A DNA stretch of 50,753 bases. Source: an uncultured Thalassolituus sp. GTDB lineage: Bacteria; Pseudomonadota; Gammaproteobacteria; Pseudomonadales; Oceanobacteraceae. The stretch spans positions 1-50,753 of the forward strand of contig CAJXUK010000021.1 of NCBI GenBank assembly GCA_913061435.1, given 5' to 3'. The translations under genes and the position numbers were made by a program. The notes beneath the pieces were generated by a model. The model saw nothing but the letters and a program-made list of their open reading frames with translations, was not told the origin of the DNA and did not search any database. Of the stretch, positions 8,128 through 15,890 are shown in pieces (within the stretch, counting starts at the first letter, position 1; every line of letters begins with the position of its first letter).

Positions 8128-10119
8128 ATGACCGACGTAATAAATCGTGTAATGAACTTAGTGCTGGCATTGTCGATTCTCATCACTTTTAGCGCGTTTA
8201 ACAGTGTGCGGACAAATGCTGAAACAGGCAGAACATTTGAAGTACCGGCTAAGAAAGACGAAATAGAAGAAGTTCGCTTTAAAGACGAAATGGAAGCAAG
8301 ATTAAATCGAGATTTAAAAGCTTATCTGGGTAACAACCGCTTTATTATTCATGTTGAAGCAGAGTTAAAAAAAACCCGTACTGTGGTCAAACAAGAGGGT
8401 GCTCGAACACCTCAAAACATTCCGCCACGCCCAGTATTTAACGCCCAGCCTATTCCTGCCATTATTACCGATACTCGTATTAATAATCGCAACAGTCGCA
8501 ATAACGAGCCGCAAGAGTCACTGCCGGGTTTGCCTACTAGCGATTCACCTATCTTTGAAGATAACAGCGCAGAAGTAGACGCCTTAAAAGGCCGTGTTGA
8601 GCAGTTAGAAAGCGAGCGTCAGCAAGCATTAAATTATGCAGAACAATTACGCAAAGAAGCGGAGCAACAAATTGCTGAAATTAAAGAAAAGACTTTAGGT
8701 TATCGCAATTCAATTAATAAACTGACCATCACTGTGGTGCTTGATAAAAGTTTGAAAGATGAGCAAGTAGAGTTTATTCGTAATCTAATTACGCGCAAAG
8801 CACGGCTTGATGAGCTGCGAGGTGACTCGTTAGCGATTGTCCGTACAGAGTTTAAAGACGTGGTAAAAACCGATGTGGTTACGAGCTGGTGGCAGCAATA
8901 CCAAGGTTGGATTGCTTTGGCCAGCTTTGGCCTAATGATGTTGTTATTGCTGTTGGCGCTGTATTTATTTAACAAGCGTTTAACCGATACTTTTCAACAA
9001 AATCAAGCTAACAATAATAACCCTAACAATGACCAAGGTCGCCATGATTCTCTTGTGGGTGACAGTGCGTTAGCCGCCGACTTAACTGCTTCTAATGCCC
9101 AAGATGAAGCTCAAGAACGCCGCCGACAATTCAACGAAATGCGCCAAGAGTTGGTGACCATTGGTTTGGGTCAACCGCAGTTATTTCAGCAGCGCATTGC
9201 CGAGCAAATAAATAATGGTAATAGTCAACACGTGGCAGCTTTATACGAAGTAATGGGTAAAAGTTTATTCCGTAGTTTGAGCCCTAAACTATCAACAAGC
9301 GAATTTGACCGTATTGCCGAACAAGCAGAGCGTCAGCCACAAGATGCTGAGCAAAAAATGGAGAATTTAAATAATTTAAGGCATGCATTATTAAAATCTA
9401 TGGGGGCAAACGAATCGGGTAATGCACCCTTTGTATTTTTAGAAAAATTAAATGATTCGCAGGTTTTGTATCTAATCAAAGAAGAAGATACTCGTATTAA
9501 AGCCCTTGTATTATCGCAGCTCTCTGCACAACGAGCTGCCAGCCTAGTGCAGCGGCTAGACAGCAAAGAGCAATCAGCGGTTGCTTATGAATTAGGTGAA
9601 TTTGAAACAATTCCGGTGTCGACTTTTAAAGACGTTGCTGATCGTCTGGCGCAAAAATCACTCAATGTTCCAAGCTTTGAAAACATATCTGCTAATGGCT
9701 TAACCGTTTTGATTAATATGTTAGATACCATGAGCTCTGGTGAAGAAAACCATTTATTAACCAGCTTGAAAGCCGACAAACCAGAAACCTATTATCGACT
9801 ACGCCAAGTGTATTACACGTTTGACGATCTGATGAGGACCCCAGAGCGTGTTATTGCTAATGAACTAAGAAGCATTGATCGCAGTGTTATGGCTCTCTCA
9901 TTATGTGGCACAGACACTGAATTTCAGCGCCATGTATTAAGTGGCTTGCCAGTTAAATTTCGTTCTGCGGTAATTTCTGAGCTGAAAGAACAAGAAGATG
10001 TGGCTCGCCAAGAAGATATTGAGCATGCACGTAATCAGCTGGTTAAAAAAATGCGAGAAGTATTAAAAGCCGGGCGTTTTTCTATGGATGAATTGATGCC
10101 AGCAACGGCTTTGGATTAA
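8128..10119 (+). CDS. FliF-FliG fusion-like rotor protein (MS-ring/switch-like)
   Basis: A 663-residue inner-membrane protein. Helix 1 is about 8-25. Residues about 48-82 (a degenerate charged helix, then AYLGNNRFIIHVEAEL) resemble the FliF RBM3 ring-building motif, and 195-242 (NKLTITVVLDKS..., RGDSLAIVRTEF) match the FliF segment before its second membrane helix. Helix 2 is about 261-281. The cytoplasmic half continues as FliG: an N-domain-like helical region (about 335-430), a middle domain (FVFLEKLNDSQVL..., about 434-512) and a C-terminal domain (about 555-652, VYYTFDDLMRTPERVI...LRSIDRS) that aligns with flagellar FliG_C almost without gaps. The FliM-binding EHPQ motif reads EDTR. The FliF RBM1/RBM2 part is missing. 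MotA- and MotB-like genes follow directly. It probably forms a ring turned by those stators. Confidence 0.8.
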   Translation: MTDVINRVMNLVLALSILITFSAFNSVRTNAETGRTFEVPAKKDEIEEVRFKDEMEARLNRDLKAYLGNNRFIIHVEAELKKTRTVVKQEGARTPQNIPPRPVFNAQPIPAIITDTRINNRNSRNNEPQESLPGLPTSDSPIFEDNSAEVDALKGRVEQLESERQQALNYAEQLRKEAEQQIAEIKEKTLGYRNSINKLTITVVLDKSLKDEQVEFIRNLITRKARLDELRGDSLAIVRTEFKDVVKTDVVTSWWQQYQGWIALASFGLMMLLLLLALYLFNKRLTDTFQQNQANNNNPNNDQGRHDSLVGDSALAADLTASNAQDEAQERRRQFNEMRQELVTIGLGQPQLFQQRIAEQINNGNSQHVAALYEVMGKSLFRSLSPKLSTSEFDRIAEQAERQPQDAEQKMENLNNLRHALLKSMGANESGNAPFVFLEKLNDSQVLYLIKEEDTRIKALVLSQLSAQRAASLVQRLDSKEQSAVAYELGEFETIPVSTFKDVADRLAQKSLNVPSFENISANGLTVLINMLDTMSSGEENHLLTSLKADKPETYYRLRQVYYTFDDLMRTPERVIANELRSIDRSVMALSLCGTDTEFQRHVLSGLPVKFRSAVISELKEQEDVARQEDIEHARNQLVKKMREVLKAGRFSMDELMPATALD

Positions 10120-10128
10120 GGAAGTAGC

Positions 10129-10932
10129 ATGAATCGTTTCTCAATGAGTACCCTGATTGGTATTGCTATTGCCGTTAGCTTGTTTGTGTTTGCCATTATT
10201 TCTAGCACTGAAAATTATTTAATGTTTGTGAGTATTTCCAGCTTAGCATTAGTGGCCGGAAGTACTTTTGCCGCTTCGTTAATCAGTTACACCATTAAGG
10301 ATGTGTTGATCGCCATTAAAGGAATATTTGGCACTTTTTTTCATGCTCCCACAGATTCAAAGCATCTTCGTGCGCACGTGGAAAGATTCATTGAATGGGG
10401 AAAAATCTATCGTCAACAAGGTATCTCAGGGTTAGAGTCTTCGTTAACAGCCGCAGAACGAAAAGATCCTTTTATTGTTCATGGCATGGAGTTACTCAGT
10501 AGTGGTTATAAAAACCACGATATCAGAACGATATTGACCGACGATATGGACGCTTTTTGGCAGCGCATGACGGTTGAAGCAAAAGTACTGAATACCATGG
10601 CCGTGTATTCCCCAGGATTTGGTATGGTGGGTACGATTATTGGTTTAATTATCATGCTCGATAATTTAAATGGCGATATGGCTGCATTAGGTAAAGGGCT
10701 TGCATTGGCACTTATTACTACCTTGTACGGAGTGGTATTGGCTAATTTGGTATTTAAGCCTGCAGCAAATCAAGTAACAGAAAAGCAAGAGTCATTGTAT
10801 TTCAGAGATCAGCTAATCGTTGAAGGATTTGTATTGCTGGCTGAAAAACAAAATACCTTGTACATGCAAGATCGACTAAATGCTTATCTTAAACCCAGTG
10901 CTCGCTTACAGCCCATTGAAGAATCACTGTAA
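10129..10932 (+). CDS. MotA/PomA-like stator protein
   Basis: A 267-residue inner-membrane protein with four helices (about 8-26, 32-54, 157-178, 186-208) in the MotA arrangement and a cytoplasmic loop of about 100 residues between helices 2 and 3. Helices 3-4 carry the family signature, YSPGFGMVGTIIGLIIML then GLALALITTLYGVVLANLVF-KP. Pro162 and Pro211 are 49 residues apart, the spacing of E. coli MotA Pro173/Pro222 as I recall it. In the loop, YRQQGISGLE keeps an Arg (95) and a Glu (103) eight residues apart, like the MotA torque residues Arg90 and Glu98. It is more MotA-like than TolQ/ExbB-like (those have three helices). It overlaps the MotB-like start by one base (TAATG). Confidence 0.9.
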   Translation: MNRFSMSTLIGIAIAVSLFVFAIISSTENYLMFVSISSLALVAGSTFAASLISYTIKDVLIAIKGIFGTFFHAPTDSKHLRAHVERFIEWGKIYRQQGISGLESSLTAAERKDPFIVHGMELLSSGYKNHDIRTILTDDMDAFWQRMTVEAKVLNTMAVYSPGFGMVGTIIGLIIMLDNLNGDMAALGKGLALALITTLYGVVLANLVFKPAANQVTEKQESLYFRDQLIVEGFVLLAEKQNTLYMQDRLNAYLKPSARLQPIEESL

Positions 10933-11612
10933 TGGCCGATTCTAATTCCAATAAGCAACGCAGTTTGCGGCGGCGGCGTCCGAATTTTGATGACTCATCT
11001 AGCTCTTGGTTAGTTACCTATTCGGATGTGATTACCTTATTATTGGCTTTCTTTGTCATGATCTTAGCTGTTTCTGATCTTAATCAAGGTAAGGTCGAAG
11101 CTCTGCGCGAAGGTATTTCAGAGATGATGACAGGAGAAGCACCGCCGACTCCTTTTACGGATATTAAAGACGGGTTAGAGCAATTGATTAATGAACAAGG
11201 GTTACAAGACCAAGTGTCAGTCACTCTTGACCAAAAGGGTGTGAAAGTAGAATTTGCTAATATCGCTTTGTACGCATCCGGCTCTGCTGATATTAAACCA
11301 AGTTCTTTATCTACCCTAAATCAAGTTACGCAAGTGATTCGTGAAACCAGTCATCAAACACACATGATAGAAGTGGAAGGTCATACTGATGACGTTCCAA
11401 TTAATACTCAGAAATTCCCATCAAACTGGGAGTTATCTTCGTCTAGGGCAACCAACGTAGTTAAGTATTTATTGGCTCAAGGTATCGAAAAAGAACGCCT
11501 AAAAGCCGCAGGCTATGCCGATAGTCGACCCAAAGAGAATACTGAGTCGTTATCGATAGAGCAGCAGCGCCAAGCTAACCGTCGCATTGTGGTGTTTGTA
11601 CGACGTTATTGA
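10932..11612 (+). CDS. MotB-like stator protein with OmpA peptidoglycan-binding domain
   Basis: A 226-residue protein with one N-terminal helix (about 26-48) in the motif SSWLVTYSDVITLLLAFFVM; Asp32 occupies the place of the proton-carrying Asp32 of E. coli MotB. After a short plug/linker region comes an OmpA-like domain (about 95-226) with VEGHTDDVPIN, NWELSSSRA and the closing NRRIVVFV, which binds peptidoglycan in the family. It is shorter than E. coli MotB (about 308 residues) because the linker and tail are reduced. With the MotA-like protein it should form an ion-driven stator anchored to the wall; proton or sodium use cannot be told. It ends only eight bases from the convergent ppnN. 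Confidence 0.9.
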   Translation: MADSNSNKQRSLRRRRPNFDDSSSSWLVTYSDVITLLLAFFVMILAVSDLNQGKVEALREGISEMMTGEAPPTPFTDIKDGLEQLINEQGLQDQVSVTLDQKGVKVEFANIALYASGSADIKPSSLSTLNQVTQVIRETSHQTHMIEVEGHTDDVPINTQKFPSNWELSSSRATNVVKYLLAQGIEKERLKAAGYADSRPKENTESLSIEQQRQANRRIVVFVRRY

Positions 11613-11620
11613 GAAAGTCA

Positions 11621-12976
11621 TTATACGATCTCGTAGCAAGGCACATACTGACCACTAATTTTCATTCTTCCTTGCTCAGACATGCAGGTGAGTAGTTTGT
11701 CCATCGCTTGCATAATGTCAGGGTCTCCTTTTATCTGAAACGGTCCGTGTTTTTTAACCGCAGTAACCCCATCTTCTTTAACATTACCCGCCACAATGCC
11801 AGAAAAAGCCCGGCGTAAATTAGCTGCTAATTCATGAATCGGCATAGTTTTAGCAATTTCTAATGAGGCCATATTGTGATGAGTGGGTGCAAACGGTTGC
11901 TGAAAGCTGTGAGCAATCTTTATGCCCCAGTTATAGAAGAAAGCATCATTGGTTAGGCGGCGGTGGTTAATTACATCGGTTAACCCCAGTTTCATTTTTT
12001 TTGCGACCTTAACGGGATCATCAATAATAATCTCGTAACGTTGCTGTGCTTTTTTACCTAAAGTAAGACCGATAAAGGCATTTACTTGCTCAAAGTATTC
12101 CGTGCTGTTCGCTGGGCCAGTCAAGATAACCGGAAATGGCATGTCGATGTTATCGGGGTGTAATAAAATCCCTAGCAAATAGAGTATTTCTTCGAGAGTT
12201 CCGGGGCCACCAGGAAAAATAATAATGCCATGAGCCAGTCGGATAAAACTCTCTAAGCGTTTTTCTATGTCGGGTAAAACTACCAATTCGTTAACAATTG
12301 GGTTGGGTGCTTCGGTGGCAATAATACCGGGTTCTGAAATACCAATATAACGGCCTGTTTTTATATGCTGTTTTGCATGGCCAATTGTGGCTCCTTTCAT
12401 AGGTCCTTTCATCGCACCTGGCCCACAACCCGTGCCGACGTCTAAACCGCGCAAGCCTAATTCATAACCAATTTTTTTACTGTAATCGTATTCATTTAGC
12501 GGAATAGAATGACCACCCCAGCAAACCACCAAGCTGGGTTCGTTATCCGGTTTAAGAATGTTGGCATTTCTTAAAATATGAAAAGCTGCGTTGGTAATAC
12601 CTTCACTTTGAGACAAGTCAAAACGTTGACTGCTCATGACTGAATCTTCGGTATATAAAATATCACGTAATACCGAGAACAAATGCTCGCGCACCCCTCT
12701 GATTATTTCGCCATCAACAAAAGCGTGAGCAGGAGCGCCTTTTATATCCAGCGTAATGCCACGGTCTTCTTGCTTTACTCGAATATCAAACTGACGAAAC
12801 TGCTCAATTGAGGATAAATAATCATCGCTATGGTTGCCGCAACTTAATACGGCAAAGGCACAGCGGCGAAACAGTTCGTAAGTTTTACTGCCAATGTCAC
12901 AAATTTGCGTGACTTCGTGTTTGGATAAAATGCGGAGATTTTTTTTGGGTGTAATAAGAGCATTAATAGTGTGCAT
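11621..12976 (-). CDS. ppnN: Pyrimidine/purine nucleotide 5'-monophosphate nucleosidase
   Basis: A 451-residue cytoplasmic enzyme of the YgdH/PpnN family, which cleaves nucleoside monophosphates to base plus ribose 5-phosphate and, in E. coli, is controlled by (p)ppGpp. The central LOG/Rossmann domain shows GCGPGAMKGPMKGA and the catalytic PGGPGTLEE motif (around residue 253), with an N-terminal domain (TPKKNLRILSKHEV) and a C-terminal domain (PFQIKGDPDIMQAMDKLL) as in the E. coli protein (about 454 residues). The ATG at 12976 is in the usual place. It lies 42 bases downstream of a CBS-domain gene on the same strand, probably an operon. Confidence 0.93.
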   Translation of the reverse strand: MHTINALITPKKNLRILSKHEVTQICDIGSKTYELFRRCAFAVLSCGNHSDDYLSSIEQFRQFDIRVKQEDRGITLDIKGAPAHAFVDGEIIRGVREHLFSVLRDILYTEDSVMSSQRFDLSQSEGITNAAFHILRNANILKPDNEPSLVVCWGGHSIPLNEYDYSKKIGYELGLRGLDVGTGCGPGAMKGPMKGATIGHAKQHIKTGRYIGISEPGIIATEAPNPIVNELVVLPDIEKRLESFIRLAHGIIIFPGGPGTLEEILYLLGILLHPDNIDMPFPVILTGPANSTEYFEQVNAFIGLTLGKKAQQRYEIIIDDPVKVAKKMKLGLTDVINHRRLTNDAFFYNWGIKIAHSFQQPFAPTHHNMASLEIAKTMPIHELAANLRRAFSGIVAGNVKEDGVTAVKKHGPFQIKGDPDIMQAMDKLLTCMSEQGRMKISGQYVPCYEIV

Positions 12977-13018
12977 TTTGTTTCCTAAAAATGATAAGGC
13001 TATGGCAATAATTATGGG

Positions 13019-13696
13019 TTAAGCCCAAAGCTCAAGGGGACCGTAGTGGCTAACTGTTTTAATGATATCGGTGCGGGTGACAATACCTAGTAACTCATGT
13101 TCTTCAGAAATAATCGGTAGCGCGCCTAAGTCGTATTCATACAATGTGCGTGTGGCTTGGCGAATATCGGTATCCGCTGAAAAGCAAAATACTTGGGCAG
13201 TGGCAAAGCGCATAATATTTTCGAGATTAATATTGTCTTGTTTGCCCGGGCCTTGCAAAATATCACGATCAGACAACATGGCGAGGACGGTATTATTTTC
13301 ATCCGTAATGGGAATGTGATGAAAGCCATGGCGTTGAAATAACTGCCAAGCATCGGCGACATTGGCTGTAGGAGATAAAGTGGCGACTTGGGTCGACATA
13401 ATATCGGCTAATAGCGAAACTTGGCTGGGTTCTTTTTGGCTTTGTTGTTGTGCGCGATAAGGGTCATTATTTTTTGAATGATTTTCATGCGCAATGTGAT
13501 TGTTTTGTAAATCTTCCTGACTGTTTTGGGCTGATGATGTTTGTGGTGACGGAGATGATTGATGATCAGGTAAAAATTGATTGAACTGATCAATTGCCGA
13601 ACTGTTTTTAGATGGTTGAACTTTTATAGATCGGCGACGATCCTTAGGTTGTGGGGTAACAACACGCCTACCCATGTCTATAACGATCAGTGCCAA
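13019..13696 (-). CDS. CBS-domain protein upstream of ppnN
   Basis: A 225-residue cytoplasmic protein. Residues about 15-90 are polar, Gln/Ser/Asn-rich and probably disordered. Residues about 95-222 hold two CBS motifs (IMSTQVATLSPTANVADAW...GFHHIPITDENNTVLAMLSDRD; then ADTDIRQATRTLYEYDLGALPIISEEHELLGIVTRTDI), forming a Bateman module that usually binds adenine nucleotides. I keep the TTG start at 13696 (MALIVIDMGRRV) because AGG lies eight bases before it and relatives, as I recall, begin MxLIV; the ATG seven codons later has no visible binding site. It may sense nucleotides for the co-transcribed ppnN; that is inference. Confidence 0.85.
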   Translation of the reverse strand: MALIVIDMGRRVVTPQPKDRRRSIKVQPSKNSSAIDQFNQFLPDHQSSPSPQTSSAQNSQEDLQNNHIAHENHSKNNDPYRAQQQSQKEPSQVSLLADIMSTQVATLSPTANVADAWQLFQRHGFHHIPITDENNTVLAMLSDRDILQGPGKQDNINLENIMRFATAQVFCFSADTDIRQATRTLYEYDLGALPIISEEHELLGIVTRTDIIKTVSHYGPLELWA

Positions 13697-13805
13697 TTGA
13701 ATTACCTATTATTTTTTAAGATATACAAATCACTACTTTCTTCATAAGACCACTAACTATATTCTAGCGCAAGTTTAATAGTCTACAGAGCAAATCGAGA
13801 TTGTC

Positions 13806-14657
13806 ATGGAACAAGTTTATAGATTAACCATTTCTTGCCCCGACCGGGTAGGCATCGTCGCGAAAGTTGGCGAGTTTGTATCTTCTCAAGGTGGTTGGAT
13901 TACAGAAGCCAATCATTATTCGGATCCTGTGAGTGGTTGGTTTTTTATGCGGCACTGCATTAAAGCCAGCTCTTTACCGTTTGGCTTGGTAGAATTTCGT
14001 GAAAAGTTTGCTGCTATTGCCAAAGAGTTTTCAATGGACTGGCAAATAAACGATAGTGCAGAAGCGAAGAAAATTATCTTAATGGTGAGCAAAGAAAGCC
14101 ATTGCTTAATAGATTTATTACACCGTGTGCACAGCAAAGAATTATTTTGTGAGATTCCTTGTGTCATTTCAAATCACGACGATCTTCGCTCTATGGTTGA
14201 ATGGCATGGTATTCCTTTCTTTCATGTGCCCGTGGATAAAAACAATAAACAAGAGCACTTTGATCGCGTCAACAGTATCATTGCTGAACATAAAGCCGAC
14301 ACCATCGTACTTGCCCGTTATATGCAGATTTTGCCAGCAGAGATTTGCCAGCAATATGCGGGTCACGTGATTAATATACATCATAGTTTTTTACCTTCTT
14401 TTGCCGGTGCTCGGCCTTATCATCAAGCCGCAGAACGTGGCGTAAAACTCATTGGTGCAACCTGTCATTATGTGACAGAAGAATTGGATGCTGGCCCTAT
14501 TATTGACCAAGATGTGATGCGAATCAGCCACAACGACACCATTGAAGACACCGTGCGTTTGGGTAAGGATGTTGAGAAGCGTGTATTGGCGCGTGGGGTT
14601 AGAAGCCATGTTGAAGATCGAGTTTTACTGCACGGCAATAAAACCATCGTTTTTTAA
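13806..14657 (+). CDS. purU: Formyltetrahydrofolate deformylase
   Basis: A 283-residue cytoplasmic enzyme that hydrolyses 10-formyltetrahydrofolate to tetrahydrofolate and formate, balancing one-carbon pools and feeding formate to purine synthesis. The N-terminal ACT-type domain (about 5-80, SCPDRVGIVAKVGEFVSSQGG) is followed by a formyltransferase domain with the catalytic Asn-His-Asp arrangement: NIHHSFLPSFAGARPYHQA and ELDAGPIIDQD. Length and layout match PurU. A shared terminator separates it from convergent fbp. Confidence 0.95.
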   Translation: MEQVYRLTISCPDRVGIVAKVGEFVSSQGGWITEANHYSDPVSGWFFMRHCIKASSLPFGLVEFREKFAAIAKEFSMDWQINDSAEAKKIILMVSKESHCLIDLLHRVHSKELFCEIPCVISNHDDLRSMVEWHGIPFFHVPVDKNNKQEHFDRVNSIIAEHKADTIVLARYMQILPAEICQQYAGHVINIHHSFLPSFAGARPYHQAAERGVKLIGATCHYVTEELDAGPIIDQDVMRISHNDTIEDTVRLGKDVEKRVLARGVRSHVEDRVLLHGNKTIVF

Positions 14658-14668
14658 ATGACGGACAT

Positions 14669-14697
14669 AAAAAAGGAGCTAATTAGCTCCTTTTTTA
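14669..14697. terminator. Bidirectional terminator between purU and fbp
   Basis: AGGAGCTAATTAGCTCCT is a perfect palindrome flanked by A-run and T-run, giving a U-tract in both directions between two convergent genes. Confidence 0.9.
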
Positions 14698-14719
14698 TTA
14701 TTTTGAAAACCAATAACGC

Positions 14720-15691
14720 TTATTTTTTATGATAAGCCATAGCGGTATCAACTTCGTCTGCTGAACCCATCACCACAGAAACACGCTGGTGAATGTCGGT
14801 AGGTGTTACTTCCATAATTGGGTCAAAAGCTGTGCTGGCTTTGCCGCCTGCTTGTTCGATCAACATACTCATTGGGTTGCCTTCGTACATAAGGCGTAAT
14901 TTACCAGGCTTAGAAGGATCGCGGTTGTCGTAAGGGTACATAAAAATGCCACCGCGAGTAAGAATACGATGTACTTCTGCCACCATGGCGGCAACCCAGC
15001 GCATGTTGTAGCGCTTACCAAGTGGGCCTTCTTCGCCTTGAATCAAGTCGGCCACGTAGCTTTGCATTTCTGGTAACCAAAAACGTTGGTTCGACATATT
15101 GATAGCAAATTCTTGGGTTTGTGTGGGAATTTGAATGTTTTCACGCATTAATAAAAATTCACCGGTGGCAGGATCCATCGCAAAAGAATGAACACCATTA
15201 CCGGTTGTTAGCATCAAAATAGTTGATGGGCCATACAAAACGTAACCAGCAGACACTTGTTCTGTGCCCGCTTGCAAATAAGCGTCTGGCTTAGAGGCAT
15301 CAGCGTCTTTAGTGGTTTTTAAAATAGAAAAAATAGTACCGACAGTGACGTTGACGTCGATGTTAGAAGAACCGTCTAAAGGGTCGAATAAAACTAAGTA
15401 TTCGCCGTCTTCGTTACACGCCACCGGAAAGTCTTCTTCTTCGCTGGCCATGCCTTTTACCATGCTTATGCTGGCTAGTTGCTGTTTAATAATGTCGTTA
15501 GAAATAACATCCAGCTTCTTTTGTGTTTCGCCTTGAATATTCTCTTCACCTGCACAGCCTAAAATGCCCGCCAATGCTCCTTGTTGTAGTTTTGCTGAAA
15601 TATCAACGCAAGAAGTCATAAGACCATTAAGGATGGCAGCAATATCACTAGGAGTATTGTGTGCTTGCAAAAAAGAAGGCAAAGATTGCAT
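14720..15691 (-). CDS. fbp: Fructose-1,6-bisphosphatase class I
   Basis: A 323-residue gluconeogenic enzyme that removes the 1-phosphate of fructose 1,6-bisphosphate. Class I hallmarks are present: the metal-binding ASEEE near residue 81, [13 protein letters not shown] around residue 100 and the substrate-loop sequence near [23 protein letters not shown]. The ATG at 15691 is the natural start. The gene is divergent from mpl with about 200 bases between starts; I see no strong promoter motif there. Confidence 0.95.
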   Translation of the reverse strand: MQSLPSFLQAHNTPSDIAAILNGLMTSCVDISAKLQQGALAGILGCAGEENIQGETQKKLDVISNDIIKQQLASISMVKGMASEEEDFPVACNEDGEYLVLFDPLDGSSNIDVNVTVGTIFSILKTTKDADASKPDAYLQAGTEQVSAGYVLYGPSTILMLTTGNGVHSFAMDPATGEFLLMRENIQIPTQTQEFAINMSNQRFWLPEMQSYVADLIQGEEGPLGKRYNMRWVAAMVAEVHRILTRGGIFMYPYDNRDPSKPGKLRLMYEGNPMSMLIEQAGGKASTAFDPIMEVTPTDIHQRVSVVMGSADEVDTAMAYHKK

Positions 15692-15890
15692 ATCTGAGTC
15701 TCGAATAGGGTGGAAGACAAAATAAAAAAGTGCTGCATCTTACCTGAAAATCCCCCGAGTTTGAATGCCTAAAGTTTGCACAACCCAGGTCTTTAACAAA
15801 TGCATAACAAATGGCAGGTCTGGTGAAGGTGTGGCTTGGTCGGGCAAGAGCAAGTACACTAGCGCCATACGATTTTAGTGGTAATTGAGT

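Noticed and set aside
10129-11612. Zorya-type anti-phage system (ZorA/ZorB are MotAB-like)
   Set aside because: ZorA has a long cytoplasmic tail and Zorya needs ZorC/ZorD or ZorE; here the MotA-like protein is of ordinary size and the neighbours are a FliF-FliG-like protein, a TPR lipoprotein and ppnN, with no helicase or nuclease.
10129-11612. TolQ-TolR or ExbB-ExbD pair
   Set aside because: The first protein has four helices and MotA signature motifs, and the second has a full OmpA peptidoglycan-binding domain, which TolR and ExbD lack.
6330-11612. Fragment of a normal flagellar gene cluster
   Set aside because: No rod, hook, export, FliM/FliN or chemotaxis genes lie nearby, and the rotor protein is a shortened FliF joined to FliG. 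A complete flagellar set elsewhere in the genome cannot be excluded.
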